This document shows, piece after piece, positions 1 to 9,523 of a stretch of DNA of 64,000 bases. The translations under genes and the position numbers were made by a program. Position 1 is the first letter of the stretch. The number at the start of each line of letters is the position of its first letter. Below the pieces are notes generated by a model. That model was not told where the DNA came from, did no database searches, and worked only from the letters and a program-made list of their open reading frames with translations. The stretch spans positions 62,001-126,000 of the forward strand of contig NZ_JAHXBF010000013.1 in NCBI RefSeq assembly GCF_020103695.1. The letters run 5' to 3'. The stretch comes from Hyalangium versicolor (GTDB lineage: Bacteria > Myxococcota > Myxococcia > Myxococcales > Myxococcaceae).

Positions 1-72
1 GAGTGTGGGTCGAGGCGGGGCATGGGGGCGACGGTTGTAGTCGCAAGGGCGACCCGGTGGCGAGACTCTCGA

Positions 73-88
73 TTGACTTTCGGGTCAA
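73..88. promoter_or_regulatory. Inverted repeat, candidate operator upstream of fadN
   Basis: TTGAC-N6-GTCAA forms a short inverted repeat about 50 bases upstream of the fadN start. The left half also resembles a -35 element (TTGACT), but no good -10 box follows it. Fatty-acid oxidation operons are often controlled by TetR- or GntR-type repressors binding such palindromes. No regulator gene is in view, so the assignment is inference only. Confidence 0.3.
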
Positions 89-135
89 ACGCCGACATTT
101 GTGCAGTCCCTTCTTCCCCTCAGGGAGCCTTTTTG

Positions 136-2535
136 ATGAAGACGCGGATCCGCAAAGTGGCAGTGCTGGGCGCGGGCGTGATGGGCAGTGGCATCGCCGC
201 GCACCTGGCCAACTCGGGTGTGCGCGCTCTGCTGCTGGACATCGTCCCCCCCAAGGCCGCTCCAGGCGAGGACACCAGCTCCAAGGCCTTCCGCAACAAG
301 TTCGTCCTGGGAGCGCTGGCCAACATGCGCAAGCAGCGCCCCAGCCCCATCGTCTCCGAGCAGGTGTTCACCGCCATCGAGGTGGGCAACTTCGAGGACG
401 ACATGGCCCGCATCGCCGAGTGCGACTGGGTCATCGAAGTCGTGAAGGAGGACATGGCCGTCAAGCAGGCCCTGTTCGCCAAGGTCGAGCAGTACGCCCG
501 CAAGGACGCCATCGTCAGCTCCAACACCTCGGGCCTCTCCATCGCCGGCATGCTCCAGGGCCGCGGCCCCGAGTTCCGCAAGCACTTCCTCGTCACGCAC
601 TTCTTCAACCCCGTGCGCTACATGAAGCTGCTGGAGCTCGTCGCCGGTCAGGAGACCGACCCCGAGGTGGTGCGCACCATCCACGGCTTTGGCGAGGCGG
701 TGCTCGGCAAGGGCATCGTCTACGGCAAGGACACCACCAACTTCATCGCCAACCGCATCGGCGTGTACGGGATGATGAAGACCATCTCCGAGATGCGTGA
801 GGCGGAGATGACCGTGGAGGAGGTCGACAAGATCTTTGGCCCGGCCATGGGGCGGCCCAAGTCCGCCGTCTTCCGCACCGCGGACATCGTCGGTCTGGAC
901 ACCTTCGTCCACGTGGCGAAGAACTGTTACGACACGCTCACCCAGGACGAGAAGCGCGACACGTTCGCCATCCCCGACTTCCTCCAGAAGATGGTGGAGA
1001 AGGGCATGCTCGGCGACAAGAGCGGCTCCGGCTTCTACAAGAAGGCCAAGGGCGGTGGCGGAGACGGCGAGAAGGAGATCCACGCGTTGGATCTCAAGAC
1101 GCTCGATTACCGGCCGCAGAACAAGGTGCGCTTCGAGTCCCTGGGCGCCGCCAAGGAAGTGGAGGATGTGCGCGAGCGCATCGCCACGGTGATGAAGGGC
1201 CAGGACAAGGCCGCCAAGTTCGCCGAGCGCGTCACGCTGGACGTGCTGGCCTACTCCAGCCGCCGCATCCCCGAGATCGCCGACGACATCGTCAACGTCG
1301 ACCGCGGCGTGCGCTGGGGCTTCGGGTGGGACCTCGGGCCCTTCGAGACGTGGGATGCCTACGGCGTGAAGGCCGGCGTGGCGCGCATGAAGGAACTGGG
1401 CATCCAGCCCGCCGCCTGGGTGGAGGAGATGCTGGCCGCCGGCCGCGAGTCCTTCTACGGCGTGCAGGACGGCCGGGACACCTACTGGGACATCCCCAGC
1501 AAGTCCGTGAAGCCCGTGCAGGAGAGCCCGCGCACCCTGCGCGTGGAGTACCTCAAGCGCGGCAACAAGAAGATCACCGGCAACGACAGCGCCTCGCTGT
1601 GGGACATGGGTGACGGCGTCACCCTGCTCGAGTTCCACTCGAAGATGAACTCCATCGACGATGAGATCATCGCGATGATGAACACCGCGCTGGACGAGAC
1701 GGAGAAGAACTTCCAGGGCCTGGTGATCGGCAACGACGGGTCGAACTTCTCGGCGGGCGCCAACATCATGGCCATGCTGATGGCGGCCAAGAGCGACGAG
1801 TTCGACGCCATCCGGAAGATGGCGGCGGCCTTCCAAGCGGCCAACCAGCGCATGCGCTACAGCGGCGTGCCGGTGGTGACGGCGCCCTTCAACCTCACCC
1901 TGGGCGGCGGCGCGGAGGTGACGATGGGCGGCAACGCCATCCAGGCCTCGGCCGAGCTGTACATGGGCCTCGTCGAGGTCGGCGTGGGCCTCATCCCCGG
2001 CGGCGGCGGCAACATGCAACTGCTGCGCAACGTCTACGGCCCGTACTCCACGGACAAGGATTTCGATCCGCTGCCCTTCCTCAAGAAGGTGTTCCTGTCC
2101 ATCGGCACCGCGAAGGTGGCCACCAGCGCCGAAGAGGCTCGCGAGGCGGGCTTCCTCAAGGCCACCGACGGCATCAGCGCCAACCGCGACTTCCTGCTCA
2201 TGGACGCCAAGGCCCGCGTGCTGGGCATGGCGGCCTCGGGCTTCCAGCCGCCTCGGCCCACCCGCTTCCGCCTGCCTGGGCCCAGCGGCGCCGCCACCAT
2301 CGACATGATGCTGTACGACATGCAGCTCAACAACCAGATCTCCGAGCACGACCGGAAGATCGGCCAGAAGCTGGCGCGCGTGCTCACCGGTGGCGACACC
2401 AGCCCCTCCGCGCTGGTCACCGAGGAGCGGCTGCTGGAACTGGAGCTTGAGGCGTTCCTGAGCCTCATTGGCGAGTCGAAGACGCAGGATCGGCTCATGT
2501 TCATGCTGGAGAAGGGCAAGCCGCTGCGGAACTAG
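136..2535 (+). CDS. fadN: FadN-type 3-hydroxyacyl-CoA dehydrogenase / enoyl-CoA hydratase
   Basis: A 799-aa bifunctional beta-oxidation enzyme that would hydrate 2-enoyl-CoA and oxidise 3-hydroxyacyl-CoA with NAD. The N-terminal Rossmann domain has GAGVMG (residues 12-17). The dehydrogenase His is in THFFNP (H155), with E167 in LLELV as its likely partner. The 3HCDH C-terminal region follows, then a crotonase domain from about 490 to 690 with oxyanion segments FSAGAN and LGGGAE and a Glu before VGVGLIPGGGG. The dehydrogenase-first order is that of Bacillus FadN, not E. coli FadB/FadJ. ATG 136 is preferred over ATG 22 because AGGGAG lies just upstream and the NAD fold starts immediately. The thiolase follows 84 bases later, probably in one operon. 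Confidence 0.93.
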   Translation: MKTRIRKVAVLGAGVMGSGIAAHLANSGVRALLLDIVPPKAAPGEDTSSKAFRNKFVLGALANMRKQRPSPIVSEQVFTAIEVGNFEDDMARIAECDWVIEVVKEDMAVKQALFAKVEQYARKDAIVSSNTSGLSIAGMLQGRGPEFRKHFLVTHFFNPVRYMKLLELVAGQETDPEVVRTIHGFGEAVLGKGIVYGKDTTNFIANRIGVYGMMKTISEMREAEMTVEEVDKIFGPAMGRPKSAVFRTADIVGLDTFVHVAKNCYDTLTQDEKRDTFAIPDFLQKMVEKGMLGDKSGSGFYKKAKGGGGDGEKEIHALDLKTLDYRPQNKVRFESLGAAKEVEDVRERIATVMKGQDKAAKFAERVTLDVLAYSSRRIPEIADDIVNVDRGVRWGFGWDLGPFETWDAYGVKAGVARMKELGIQPAAWVEEMLAAGRESFYGVQDGRDTYWDIPSKSVKPVQESPRTLRVEYLKRGNKKITGNDSASLWDMGDGVTLLEFHSKMNSIDDEIIAMMNTALDETEKNFQGLVIGNDGSNFSAGANIMAMLMAAKSDEFDAIRKMAAAFQAANQRMRYSGVPVVTAPFNLTLGGGAEVTMGGNAIQASAELYMGLVEVGVGLIPGGGGNMQLLRNVYGPYSTDKDFDPLPFLKKVFLSIGTAKVATSAEEAREAGFLKATDGISANRDFLLMDAKARVLGMAASGFQPPRPTRFRLPGPSGAATIDMMLYDMQLNNQISEHDRKIGQKLARVLTGGDTSPSALVTEERLLELELEAFLSLIGESKTQDRLMFMLEKGKPLRN

Positions 2536-2619
2536 CGCGCGGCTCTTATCCAACCTTCTCAGAGCGATTCAGATGAAGACCTTGAATGCCTGGATGCTCT
2601 CCAGGCGAGGAGACGAAAC

Positions 2620-3792
2620 ATGGCCGGTCGAGTCGTGATTGCCAGCGCGGTGCGGACGCCGTTCACCCGCGCCCACAAGGGAGAGTTCAAGGACACGCGG
2701 CCCGACACGCTCGCGGCCCATGTCATCAAGGAGGCGGTGGCTCGGGTTCCCGGGCTGAAGCCGGACGAAGTCGAGGACGTCATCCTCGGCTGCGCCATGC
2801 CCGAGGCCGAGCAGGGCATGAACGTCGCGCGCCAGGCCGCGCTGCTGGGTGGCCTGCCGGACTCCGTGCCGGCGATGACCATCAACCGCTTCTGCTCGTC
2901 GGGTACCCAGGCCATCGCCCAGGCGGCGCAGGCCATCCAGGCGGGGATGATCCAGGTGGCGGTCGCCGGTGGCACCGAGACGATGACGATGGTCCCCATG
3001 GGCGGCAACAAGGTGAGCGCCAACCCGGAGATCATGGAGAAGCACCCGGAGGTCTACACCTCCATGGGCGCCACGGCGGAGAACATCGCCAGCCGCTACA
3101 ACGTGACGCGGGCGGATGCGGACAAGTTCGCCTACGAGTCCCAGCGCCGGGCAGCCACGGCCCGCGAGCAGGGGAAGTTCAAGGACGAGATCCTCCCCAT
3201 CGCCACGACGATGTACGACGACGACGGCAAGCCCAAGCAGGTCACCGTCACGTTCGACACCATCCTGCGCCCGGACACCACGCTGGAGGGCCTGGCGAAG
3301 CTCAAGCCGGCCTTCAACGCCAAGGGCGTGGTGACGGCGGGTAACGCGTCTCCGCTGACGGATGGCGCGGCGGCGGCGGTGGTGATGAGCGAGGAGAAGG
3401 CGAAGGCGCTCGGGGTGAAGCCGCTGGGCTACTTCCTGGACTACCAGGTGGCCGGCGTGCCTCCGGAGATCATGGGCGTGGGGCCCATCCCGGCGGTGAA
3501 GAAGCTGCTGGCGAAGAACAAGCTGAAGATCGAGGACATCGACGTCTTCGAGCTCAACGAGGCCTTTGCCGCCCAGGCGCTGCACTGCATCCGCGAGCTG
3601 GGCATCCCGCTGGACAAGGTGAACCCGAACGGCGGCGCCATCGCCCTGGGTCACCCGCTGGGCGTGTCCGGTGCGCGACTGGTCGGCACCATCCTGTACG
3701 AGCTGAAGCGCCGCAACGGCCGCTACGGCGTCGTCACGATGTGCATTGGTGGAGGGATGGGCGCCGCGGCGCTCGTCGAGGTGGCGAAGTAG
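2620..3792 (+). CDS. fadA: Acetyl-CoA acyltransferase (thiolase)
   Basis: A 390-aa thiolase, the normal length for the family, catalysing the last thiolytic step of beta-oxidation. The acyl-accepting Cys is C92 in NRFCSSG. The catalytic His is H345 in GHPLGVSG and the second Cys is C375 in MCIGGGMG. A GGAG sequence lies 8 bases before the ATG. It sits directly downstream of the FadN-type gene, the same pairing as Bacillus fadN-fadA, so the two products probably act in sequence. An intrinsic terminator follows the stop. Confidence 0.94.
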   Translation: MAGRVVIASAVRTPFTRAHKGEFKDTRPDTLAAHVIKEAVARVPGLKPDEVEDVILGCAMPEAEQGMNVARQAALLGGLPDSVPAMTINRFCSSGTQAIAQAAQAIQAGMIQVAVAGGTETMTMVPMGGNKVSANPEIMEKHPEVYTSMGATAENIASRYNVTRADADKFAYESQRRAATAREQGKFKDEILPIATTMYDDDGKPKQVTVTFDTILRPDTTLEGLAKLKPAFNAKGVVTAGNASPLTDGAAAAVVMSEEKAKALGVKPLGYFLDYQVAGVPPEIMGVGPIPAVKKLLAKNKLKIEDIDVFELNEAFAAQALHCIRELGIPLDKVNPNGGAIALGHPLGVSGARLVGTILYELKRRNGRYGVVTMCIGGGMGAAALVEVAK

Positions 3793-3824
3793 CCTCGATT
3801 CGGACAGCCTGCTGACTTCGGAAA

Positions 3825-3860
3825 GGGCCTCTCCCGTGCATAGGGAGGGGCCCGTTTCTT
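3825..3860 (+). terminator. Intrinsic terminator of the fadN-fadA operon
   Basis: An 11-bp stem (GGGCCTCTCCC / GGGAGGGGCCC, one G-U pair) encloses a 7-base loop and is followed by GTTTCTTT. It lies 33 bases after the thiolase stop and just before the next start at 3876. The downstream lipoprotein gene therefore needs its own promoter or read-through. Confidence 0.75.
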
Positions 3861-3875
3861 TGGGGAGAAGCGTCC

Positions 3876-4412
3876 ATGCGAATGCGGCAGTCTGTGGCGG
3901 TGATGGCCCTGGTGCTCGGAACGATGTCGGGCCTGGGCTGTAGCTCGGATCTCAACGAGCAGGTGCAGACCTATTACTACAAGGGCATCAACACGACCCG
4001 CTCCGCCGACGGACAGGTCACCGCGCAGGGAGAAACCCTGCTGAGGCGGGTCTTCAATGGACCTCAGAGCCTCATCATCGAGGACGTGCTGACGCGGGAC
4101 GCGGATCAGAACGTGGCGGAGACCATCTTCAATTTCCGGGTGCAGGGCTCGACGCTCACGGATCCCAACACGGGGTTCACCGGGCAACTCGTAGGAGGTG
4201 AAGCCTGGGACTGGATTCAGTGGACCGTCACCGGGACGCTGGACGACGGCACCACCATCGTGAGCACCAGCAGCATCAACGAGAACAAGGTCATCGTGGA
4301 CATGAGCTTCAAGAAGGGGGACGTGCTCCAGTTCTCGGTGAAGCACGAAGTCCTTTCCATCCTGGGCGAGCGTTACGACGACCTGCGCGAGCAGTGGGCG
4401 AAGTCTCCATAG
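3876..4412 (+). CDS. Putative lipoprotein of unknown function
   Basis: A 178-aa protein with a short signal peptide ending in GLGC (lipidation Cys C22), so probably an exported lipoprotein. The mature part is predicted to be mostly beta and contains no motif I recognise. It starts only 15 bases after the terminator hairpin, and its stop is 21 bases from the convergent stop at 4434. Codon use is typical of the window, which supports it being real. Function unknown. Confidence 0.75.
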   Translation: MRMRQSVAVMALVLGTMSGLGCSSDLNEQVQTYYYKGINTTRSADGQVTAQGETLLRRVFNGPQSLIIEDVLTRDADQNVAETIFNFRVQGSTLTDPNTGFTGQLVGGEAWDWIQWTVTGTLDDGTTIVSTSSINENKVIVDMSFKKGDVLQFSVKHEVLSILGERYDDLREQWAKSP

Positions 4413-4433
4413 CGCGCCGCGGCCGGAGCCTCT

Positions 4434-6683
4434 TCAGTTGTTCGAGTGGAAGAGGCCCACCTGGCCCGGCAGCCGGCGGAACTCCAGCACCGGCATGTCG
4501 TCGCTGTTCTCGAACTCGGGGGCCCGGGAGGACAGCTCTTTGAGCGATTCGTCCCCCATGGCCACCAGCCGCTCGAAGCCGGCCATCCCGTCCTTGATGC
4601 CGATGGTCCCCAGCAGCGCGCGGCCCTCGTCGTAGTGCTGCATGAAGAGGTCCCGCTGGCGCGGCTGCAGCGGCTCCATCGAGGCGATGACCGTCATTCC
4701 GTTCCCGTAGGAGGGGATGCCCTTCACGTACGGGAACACCTCGTGGATGCCGTGGTATAGCGCCGCCATGTCCGGCCCGAAGATGTGCTGTGCCAGCACG
4801 CCCCCAGGTGTCATCCGCGAGCGCGCCAGCTCGTAGAACTCGCGGCTGTAGAAGCTCGAGGTCCCCGGCAGGTACGGATCCGTGACGTTGATCGAGATGA
4901 TGTCGTAGCGGTCAGGCGTCGTCGCCAGGAAGTGGCGCCCATCCGTGACGTGGATCCGCACGCGAGGATTGGAGAAGTAGTCGTGGTTGCCCGGGCTGAA
5001 CAGCTTCGTGTGGTCCACAAGCGCCGGGACGATCTCGACCGCGTCGATGGAGCTCACCTCCGACACGCGTGAGAACGCGCCTGCCGTGATGCCGTAGCCC
5101 AGGCCGATGTTCAGCACCTTGTCCAACTTCGGCGCGTAGAGGATGGGCAGGAAGGCCTGCGTCTCCTGCACATACTGCGTGCTGGCCTCTCCGTAGAGGT
5201 ACACGAGGTCCGTCCGGTTGTTCAGCACCCGGAGCCGCTTGTCGTCTACGCGCACCACGCTGAAGATGCCGTGCGCGTCCTCACTCCGCACCACGGCCTT
5301 GTCGGCATCCACCACCGGCGGCACCTGGAGGCTCCGTGGCGCGATGATGGCCAGGAAGGCGAGCACCGCCACTCCGCCCAGCGCATGGTCCGTGAGCCGG
5401 AACTGCGGGCGGAAGCCGTACGCCAGCCCCGCCAGGGCGATCAGCAGCAGCACGGAGTTGAAGGCGATGAGACCATTCGAGCCGATGAAGTTGATGAGCA
5501 CGTAGCCACTCGCCAGTGAGCCCATGAGGCTGGCCAGCGTGTTCATGCCGTATACGAGCCCCACCCAGCTCGCCCCGTTTGTCACCCCGGCTGGCCGCGC
5601 CGCGAGCGTGAGCGGGAAGATCAACCCGAGCGTCGTGGCTGGGAACACCACCATCAGCAGGATGAAGGCCACCACGAGCCCCGGCTGCGTCGGCTGGAAG
5701 GCCGAGCGCTCCAGCAGGAGCGCCGCCGCGAAGGAGATCACCGTCAGCGAGCACGCGTACAGGAGGATGCGCCACAGCGGCGTCGTCCCTCGGAGCATGG
5801 CGCTGCTCATTCGCGCCGCCTGGCCCATGAAGAGCAGGATGATCGCCAGGGTGATGCTCGTGACGTAGATGCGGTTGCCGAAGCACAGCGACAGGAAGCG
5901 CGTCCAGGTGATCTCGCAGGAGAGCGCTACGAAGCCCGAGAACAGCGCGAGCGCCAGCATCAGCGGGCGGCTCAGCATCCGGCCCTCGGGAGTGTTGGAA
6001 GGGCTCGGGGCTGGCTCCTCCGTGGCGGACTGGGGAACGGGTGGGAAGAAGCGGTTGCTCGCCAGGGCCACGGCGAAGATGACGGCGTTGATCGCCGTGG
6101 CGACCGCGCCGGCCCGGATGCAGCCGAGGTAGTAGATGAGGACGAAGCTGGAGATGATGCTCCCCGTGGCCGCGCCGATGGTGTTCACACCGTAGAGCGC
6201 GGACACCTGTCTCCGGTCCACTACGAGCTGGCTCAGCAGCGGGAGCGTCATCCCCATGAGCGCGGTCGGGATGCCGATGAGCCCCAGGCACACCGAGAAC
6301 TGCGCGGCCACACGGGACAGCAGCGGCGAGTTGGGCGAGCCGGACAGCGAGAGGTAGAAGTTCTGGTGGGTGAAGAGCGTCCACGTCACGAGCAGCGAGC
6401 TGAGCCCCACCAACAGCTCCACCGTGCCATAGGCCGCCAGCGGACTCGCCGCCAGCCGCTGACCGTTCTTCAGCAGCCGGGACATCGCCAGGCTCCCGAG
6501 CGCCAAACCGAGCATGAAGACGGTGACCACGCACGCCATCGAATAGATGGTGCTGCCGAGGATGATGCTGAAGCCCCGCAGCCAGATGATCTGGAAGATG
6601 AGCGACGTCATCCCCGTGCAGAACAGGAGCGCGCACAGGAAGCGGAAGCGAGGGCGGCTGAGCGTGGCGGGAGCTTCAGTCAT
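4434..6683 (-). CDS. Fused membrane (MFS-like) / spermidine-synthase-like protein
   Basis: A 749-aa protein with roughly a dozen hydrophobic segments (about residues 15-450), then a class I methyltransferase-like domain of the spermidine-synthase family (about 470-690). The nucleotide-binding loop is NIGLGYGITAG. The acidic catalytic motif is altered: NVTDPYLPG stands where spermidine synthases have a VDSTDP-like loop. The family is widespread but poorly characterised, and aminopropyl transfer should not be assumed. Its ATG overlaps the stop of the upstream gene (ATGA at 6680-6683), indicating translational coupling to the second fusion protein. Confidence 0.85.
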   Translation of the reverse strand: MTEAPATLSRPRFRFLCALLFCTGMTSLIFQIIWLRGFSIILGSTIYSMACVVTVFMLGLALGSLAMSRLLKNGQRLAASPLAAYGTVELLVGLSSLLVTWTLFTHQNFYLSLSGSPNSPLLSRVAAQFSVCLGLIGIPTALMGMTLPLLSQLVVDRRQVSALYGVNTIGAATGSIISSFVLIYYLGCIRAGAVATAINAVIFAVALASNRFFPPVPQSATEEPAPSPSNTPEGRMLSRPLMLALALFSGFVALSCEITWTRFLSLCFGNRIYVTSITLAIILLFMGQAARMSSAMLRGTTPLWRILLYACSLTVISFAAALLLERSAFQPTQPGLVVAFILLMVVFPATTLGLIFPLTLAARPAGVTNGASWVGLVYGMNTLASLMGSLASGYVLINFIGSNGLIAFNSVLLLIALAGLAYGFRPQFRLTDHALGGVAVLAFLAIIAPRSLQVPPVVDADKAVVRSEDAHGIFSVVRVDDKRLRVLNNRTDLVYLYGEASTQYVQETQAFLPILYAPKLDKVLNIGLGYGITAGAFSRVSEVSSIDAVEIVPALVDHTKLFSPGNHDYFSNPRVRIHVTDGRHFLATTPDRYDIISINVTDPYLPGTSSFYSREFYELARSRMTPGGVLAQHIFGPDMAALYHGIHEVFPYVKGIPSYGNGMTVIASMEPLQPRQRDLFMQHYDEGRALLGTIGIKDGMAGFERLVAMGDESLKELSSRAPEFENSDDMPVLEFRRLPGQVGLFHSNN

Positions 6684-9427
6684 GGAATCTCCGTGGCGGC
6701 GAGCCGGGAGTAGGGCGCGAGCGTGCGAACCCGTTCGATGTACTTGTGGGCCTCGTCCTTGTCACCTCTCTCGAGCGCCAATCGCGCGAGCGCCTCGGCC
6801 ACCGCGAGGTCCGACGGGTTGTAGCGGCTGGCTTCCTCCAGGAGCCCGCGAGTACGGTCGGGATCCAGCGGGGGCTGCACCTTCGCCGCCAGCCCCAGCA
6901 CCTGGGCCATCCACACGGCGGCGGCGTGGTGCCGGGGGTACACCTCGAGCGCCTTGCGGAAGTCGGCCGTCAGCGCCTCGGCGTTCGCCAGCACCTCTTC
7001 CGGCGGCCGGGCTCCGAACCGATCGAGGGTCTCGACACCTTGGAAGAAGATCTGGTCCGCCTCGTGGACGCGCCGGGTCTCGTCCCGCAGTGCTTCCAGT
7101 TCCTGGCTCTGCGAGGCGCTGGCCTGCAAGTGAGCGAAGACGGAGCCCGGCGGCGCGGCGATGAGCTGCCGGACGGCGGCATCGATCTCAGCGGGTGTCT
7201 CCTGGGGGAGGAAATCCAGCACCGGGTTCATGTCCCGGTTCAGCAGGGGGACCCGGTCGGCGATCTCCTTCAGCCGCTCCGGCCCGGCTCGGAAGCTGGC
7301 GAAGAAGAGCCCCGGCGAATCCCAGCCGAAGGCCCCGAGATCCGCGCGCGCCACGTGGTCGAACTTCTGCTGCCAGGCCGCCAGATCGATCCGCGCCTCG
7401 TCCCGGAAGCCGACGATGAACGCCTCCTGTGTGTTGAGGCCCAGCGGCAGCCAGAGCAGGCTCTGCGGGAAGACCTTCTGGAAGGTCTTCAGGATGACCA
7501 TCGCCTTCGTGGTTCCCGCGTTGAGCGGCAGCCACGCGAGCGCCACGCCTCCAGGACGCAGATGCTTGCGCGCCTCGATGAAGTGCTCCTCCGTGTAGAG
7601 CCGGAGGCTGCCCTCGCTCGCGAGGATCATCGAGTCCGACATGATGACGTCGTACTGCTCCTGGCTCATCTTCAGGAAGTGCCGGCCGTCCATCACGTCC
7701 ACGCGCACGTTGGGCCGGGTGCTGGCGTGCTCGTTGAGCGCTCCGAAGTACTGCTCGGCCATGGGGACCATGTTTTCGTCGAGCTCGACGAGGTGCAGCA
7801 ACTCCGGCTGGTAGAGCAGCAGCGTCCGCGCGAGCTCGCCCACGCCGTAGCCGATCTCCAGCACCCGCTGCGGGTTCGAGTGGACGAGCATTGGCAGATG
7901 CGCCTGGAGCTTCTGCGTCTGCCGCCGCGCGGGCACGGTCTCGCCGGACTGGAAGGGGCCTCCGAGGAGGACTCGCTCTCCCTGGGGGTTCTCGGCCACC
8001 ATCACGGGCTGCAGGCTGCTCTCTCTCTCGGCGATGATGTGGAAGTCCGGGCGGAGGCTCACGTGCTCGTAGTAGCGCGTGAGCCAGTCGTCTCCGAGCC
8101 AGCCCGCCAGCCCCACCGCCGTGAGCAGCGCACCCATCCCGAGCCACTTGGCGCTCATGGGCCGGATCGCGAGGCCCGCCACGCCCACGGCGACGGCCAG
8201 GTTGAGCATGGCGACAAGCAGGAGCGTCGCCGATGTGCCGATGGCCGGGAAGAGCACGAAGCCCGTCAGGAACGAGCCCAGCACCGAGCCCGCGGTGTTC
8301 GCCGAGTAGATGCTGCCCACGGATCTCCCCAGCAGGCGCAGCGGCGCCGCGTGGAGCTTGCCCGCCAGGGGAAAGAGGCCGCCGAGCAGCAGCGTCATGG
8401 CGAAGAGGATGAGGAAGCCCACGGCGATGCTGAGCGAGCGGTGGCCTGCTCCGCTGATCACGGACAGCAGCGGCAGGCTGAGGAGCCCGAGGAATCCCAG
8501 CACGGTCTCGAAGGCCACGAAGAGCTTGAGATCGCTCAGGCCCGCGGGGCTCCAGCGGCTGAACGCGAGGCTGCCCAGGCTGATGCCCAGCAGGTACACG
8601 GACAGGACGCAGGCGAAGGTGGTCAACCGGCCCAGCAGGAGGAAGTCGAGCAGGCGGAACCAGATGACCTCGTACGCGAGCGCACAGAAGCCGGACACCG
8701 CGAAGGCGGGCAGGAGGATGCGGCCGTCGAGCGTCTCGCCCGCTTCGGGGGAAGGCGCAGGGGCGGGGGACGCTTCAGTGAGCGTGGTGGGTGTCGGGCC
8801 GTGGCGGCGGGACAGGAGCAGGGCTCCCAATCCCGTCACGGCGTTGAGCATGAGCGCGAGGTGGTAGCCCACCTCATAGCCCAGCACCCACACCAGCCCG
8901 ATCATGAGGATGGCGCCCGCGGCCGCTCCCAGGGTGTTGATGGAGTAGAGCTGGCCCAGCCGGGCCTTCAACCCATCGTCCCGATCCACCACGTACCGTG
9001 CGAGCACGGGCAGGGTGCCGCCGATGAGCGTGGCCGAGAGCGAGACGAAGACGAAGGCGATGAAGAAGACGAGCCACTTGATGGTCGCTTGCGGCGCCCA
9101 GGCATAGAGGGCCGAGTAGAGCGATTCGATGTGGCGGAAGGCATAGAACGCGAGGAGCCCGCTGAAGGCGACTCCGAGTTCGAGCAGGCCATAGAGGCGC
9201 AGGGGCTGGGTCTGCCGGTCCGAGATCCTCCCGAAGAGGTAGGAGCCCAGCCCGAGCCCAAGCATGAACGCCGTGATGACGGCGGTGACGCTGTGGGTGG
9301 TGCCCCCGAGCAGGTACGTGAAGATCCGCGTCCAGAGGACCTCGAAGAGGATCCCCGAGAGGCCCGAAACGAAGAAGAGACGCAGCACCCAATGTTGTGC
9401 GGTGGGGGCGGAAGCGGGGGCGGCCAT
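6680..9427 (-). CDS. Fused membrane / spermidine-synthase-like protein with C-terminal TPR region
   Basis: A 915-aa protein with N-terminal transmembrane segments resembling the 749-aa neighbour. The spermidine-synthase-like domain has VLEIGYGVGELA and a DVIMSDSM loop. The C-terminal ~130 residues are rich in alanine and look TPR-like. The reading frame stays open to 9946, but ATG 9427 is preferred. It places the first membrane segment about 12 residues in and leaves 96 bases to the divergent monooxygenase gene. I see no strong Shine-Dalgarno. Its stop overlaps the start of the next gene, so the two paralogues form a coupled pair. Confidence 0.83.
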   Translation of the reverse strand: MAAPASAPTAQHWVLRLFFVSGLSGILFEVLWTRIFTYLLGGTTHSVTAVITAFMLGLGLGSYLFGRISDRQTQPLRLYGLLELGVAFSGLLAFYAFRHIESLYSALYAWAPQATIKWLVFFIAFVFVSLSATLIGGTLPVLARYVVDRDDGLKARLGQLYSINTLGAAAGAILMIGLVWVLGYEVGYHLALMLNAVTGLGALLLSRRHGPTPTTLTEASPAPAPSPEAGETLDGRILLPAFAVSGFCALAYEVIWFRLLDFLLLGRLTTFACVLSVYLLGISLGSLAFSRWSPAGLSDLKLFVAFETVLGFLGLLSLPLLSVISGAGHRSLSIAVGFLILFAMTLLLGGLFPLAGKLHAAPLRLLGRSVGSIYSANTAGSVLGSFLTGFVLFPAIGTSATLLLVAMLNLAVAVGVAGLAIRPMSAKWLGMGALLTAVGLAGWLGDDWLTRYYEHVSLRPDFHIIAERESSLQPVMVAENPQGERVLLGGPFQSGETVPARRQTQKLQAHLPMLVHSNPQRVLEIGYGVGELARTLLLYQPELLHLVELDENMVPMAEQYFGALNEHASTRPNVRVDVMDGRHFLKMSQEQYDVIMSDSMILASEGSLRLYTEEHFIEARKHLRPGGVALAWLPLNAGTTKAMVILKTFQKVFPQSLLWLPLGLNTQEAFIVGFRDEARIDLAAWQQKFDHVARADLGAFGWDSPGLFFASFRAGPERLKEIADRVPLLNRDMNPVLDFLPQETPAEIDAAVRQLIAAPPGSVFAHLQASASQSQELEALRDETRRVHEADQIFFQGVETLDRFGARPPEEVLANAEALTADFRKALEVYPRHHAAAVWMAQVLGLAAKVQPPLDPDRTRGLLEEASRYNPSDLAVAEALARLALERGDKDEAHKYIERVRTLAPYSRLAATEIP

Positions 9428-9523
9428 GTGGGTGTCGCGAGGATGCCACAGGAGCGGGGCCCTCTGCCCGGCTGGTTGCTGGGCATTCGGGTTTATGCCA
9501 GGAAAGGAAGCGGGAGGTGCCCT

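Noticed and set aside
85..2553. Long minus-strand open frame opposite fadN
   Set aside because: High-GC antisense shadow; its product is His/Leu/Val/Gly-rich with no domain, while the plus-strand enzyme has intact catalytic motifs.
4434..9427. Assignment as spermidine synthase (speE)
   Set aside because: The proteins are membrane fusions with altered catalytic loops; polyamine synthesis is not supported strongly enough for that name.
6746..9523. Long plus-strand extension in frame with the nitronate monooxygenase
   Set aside because: Antisense to the membrane-spermidine-synthase gene; low-complexity Arg/Gln/Glu-rich translation; a GTG with a good ribosome site starts the real gene at 9524.
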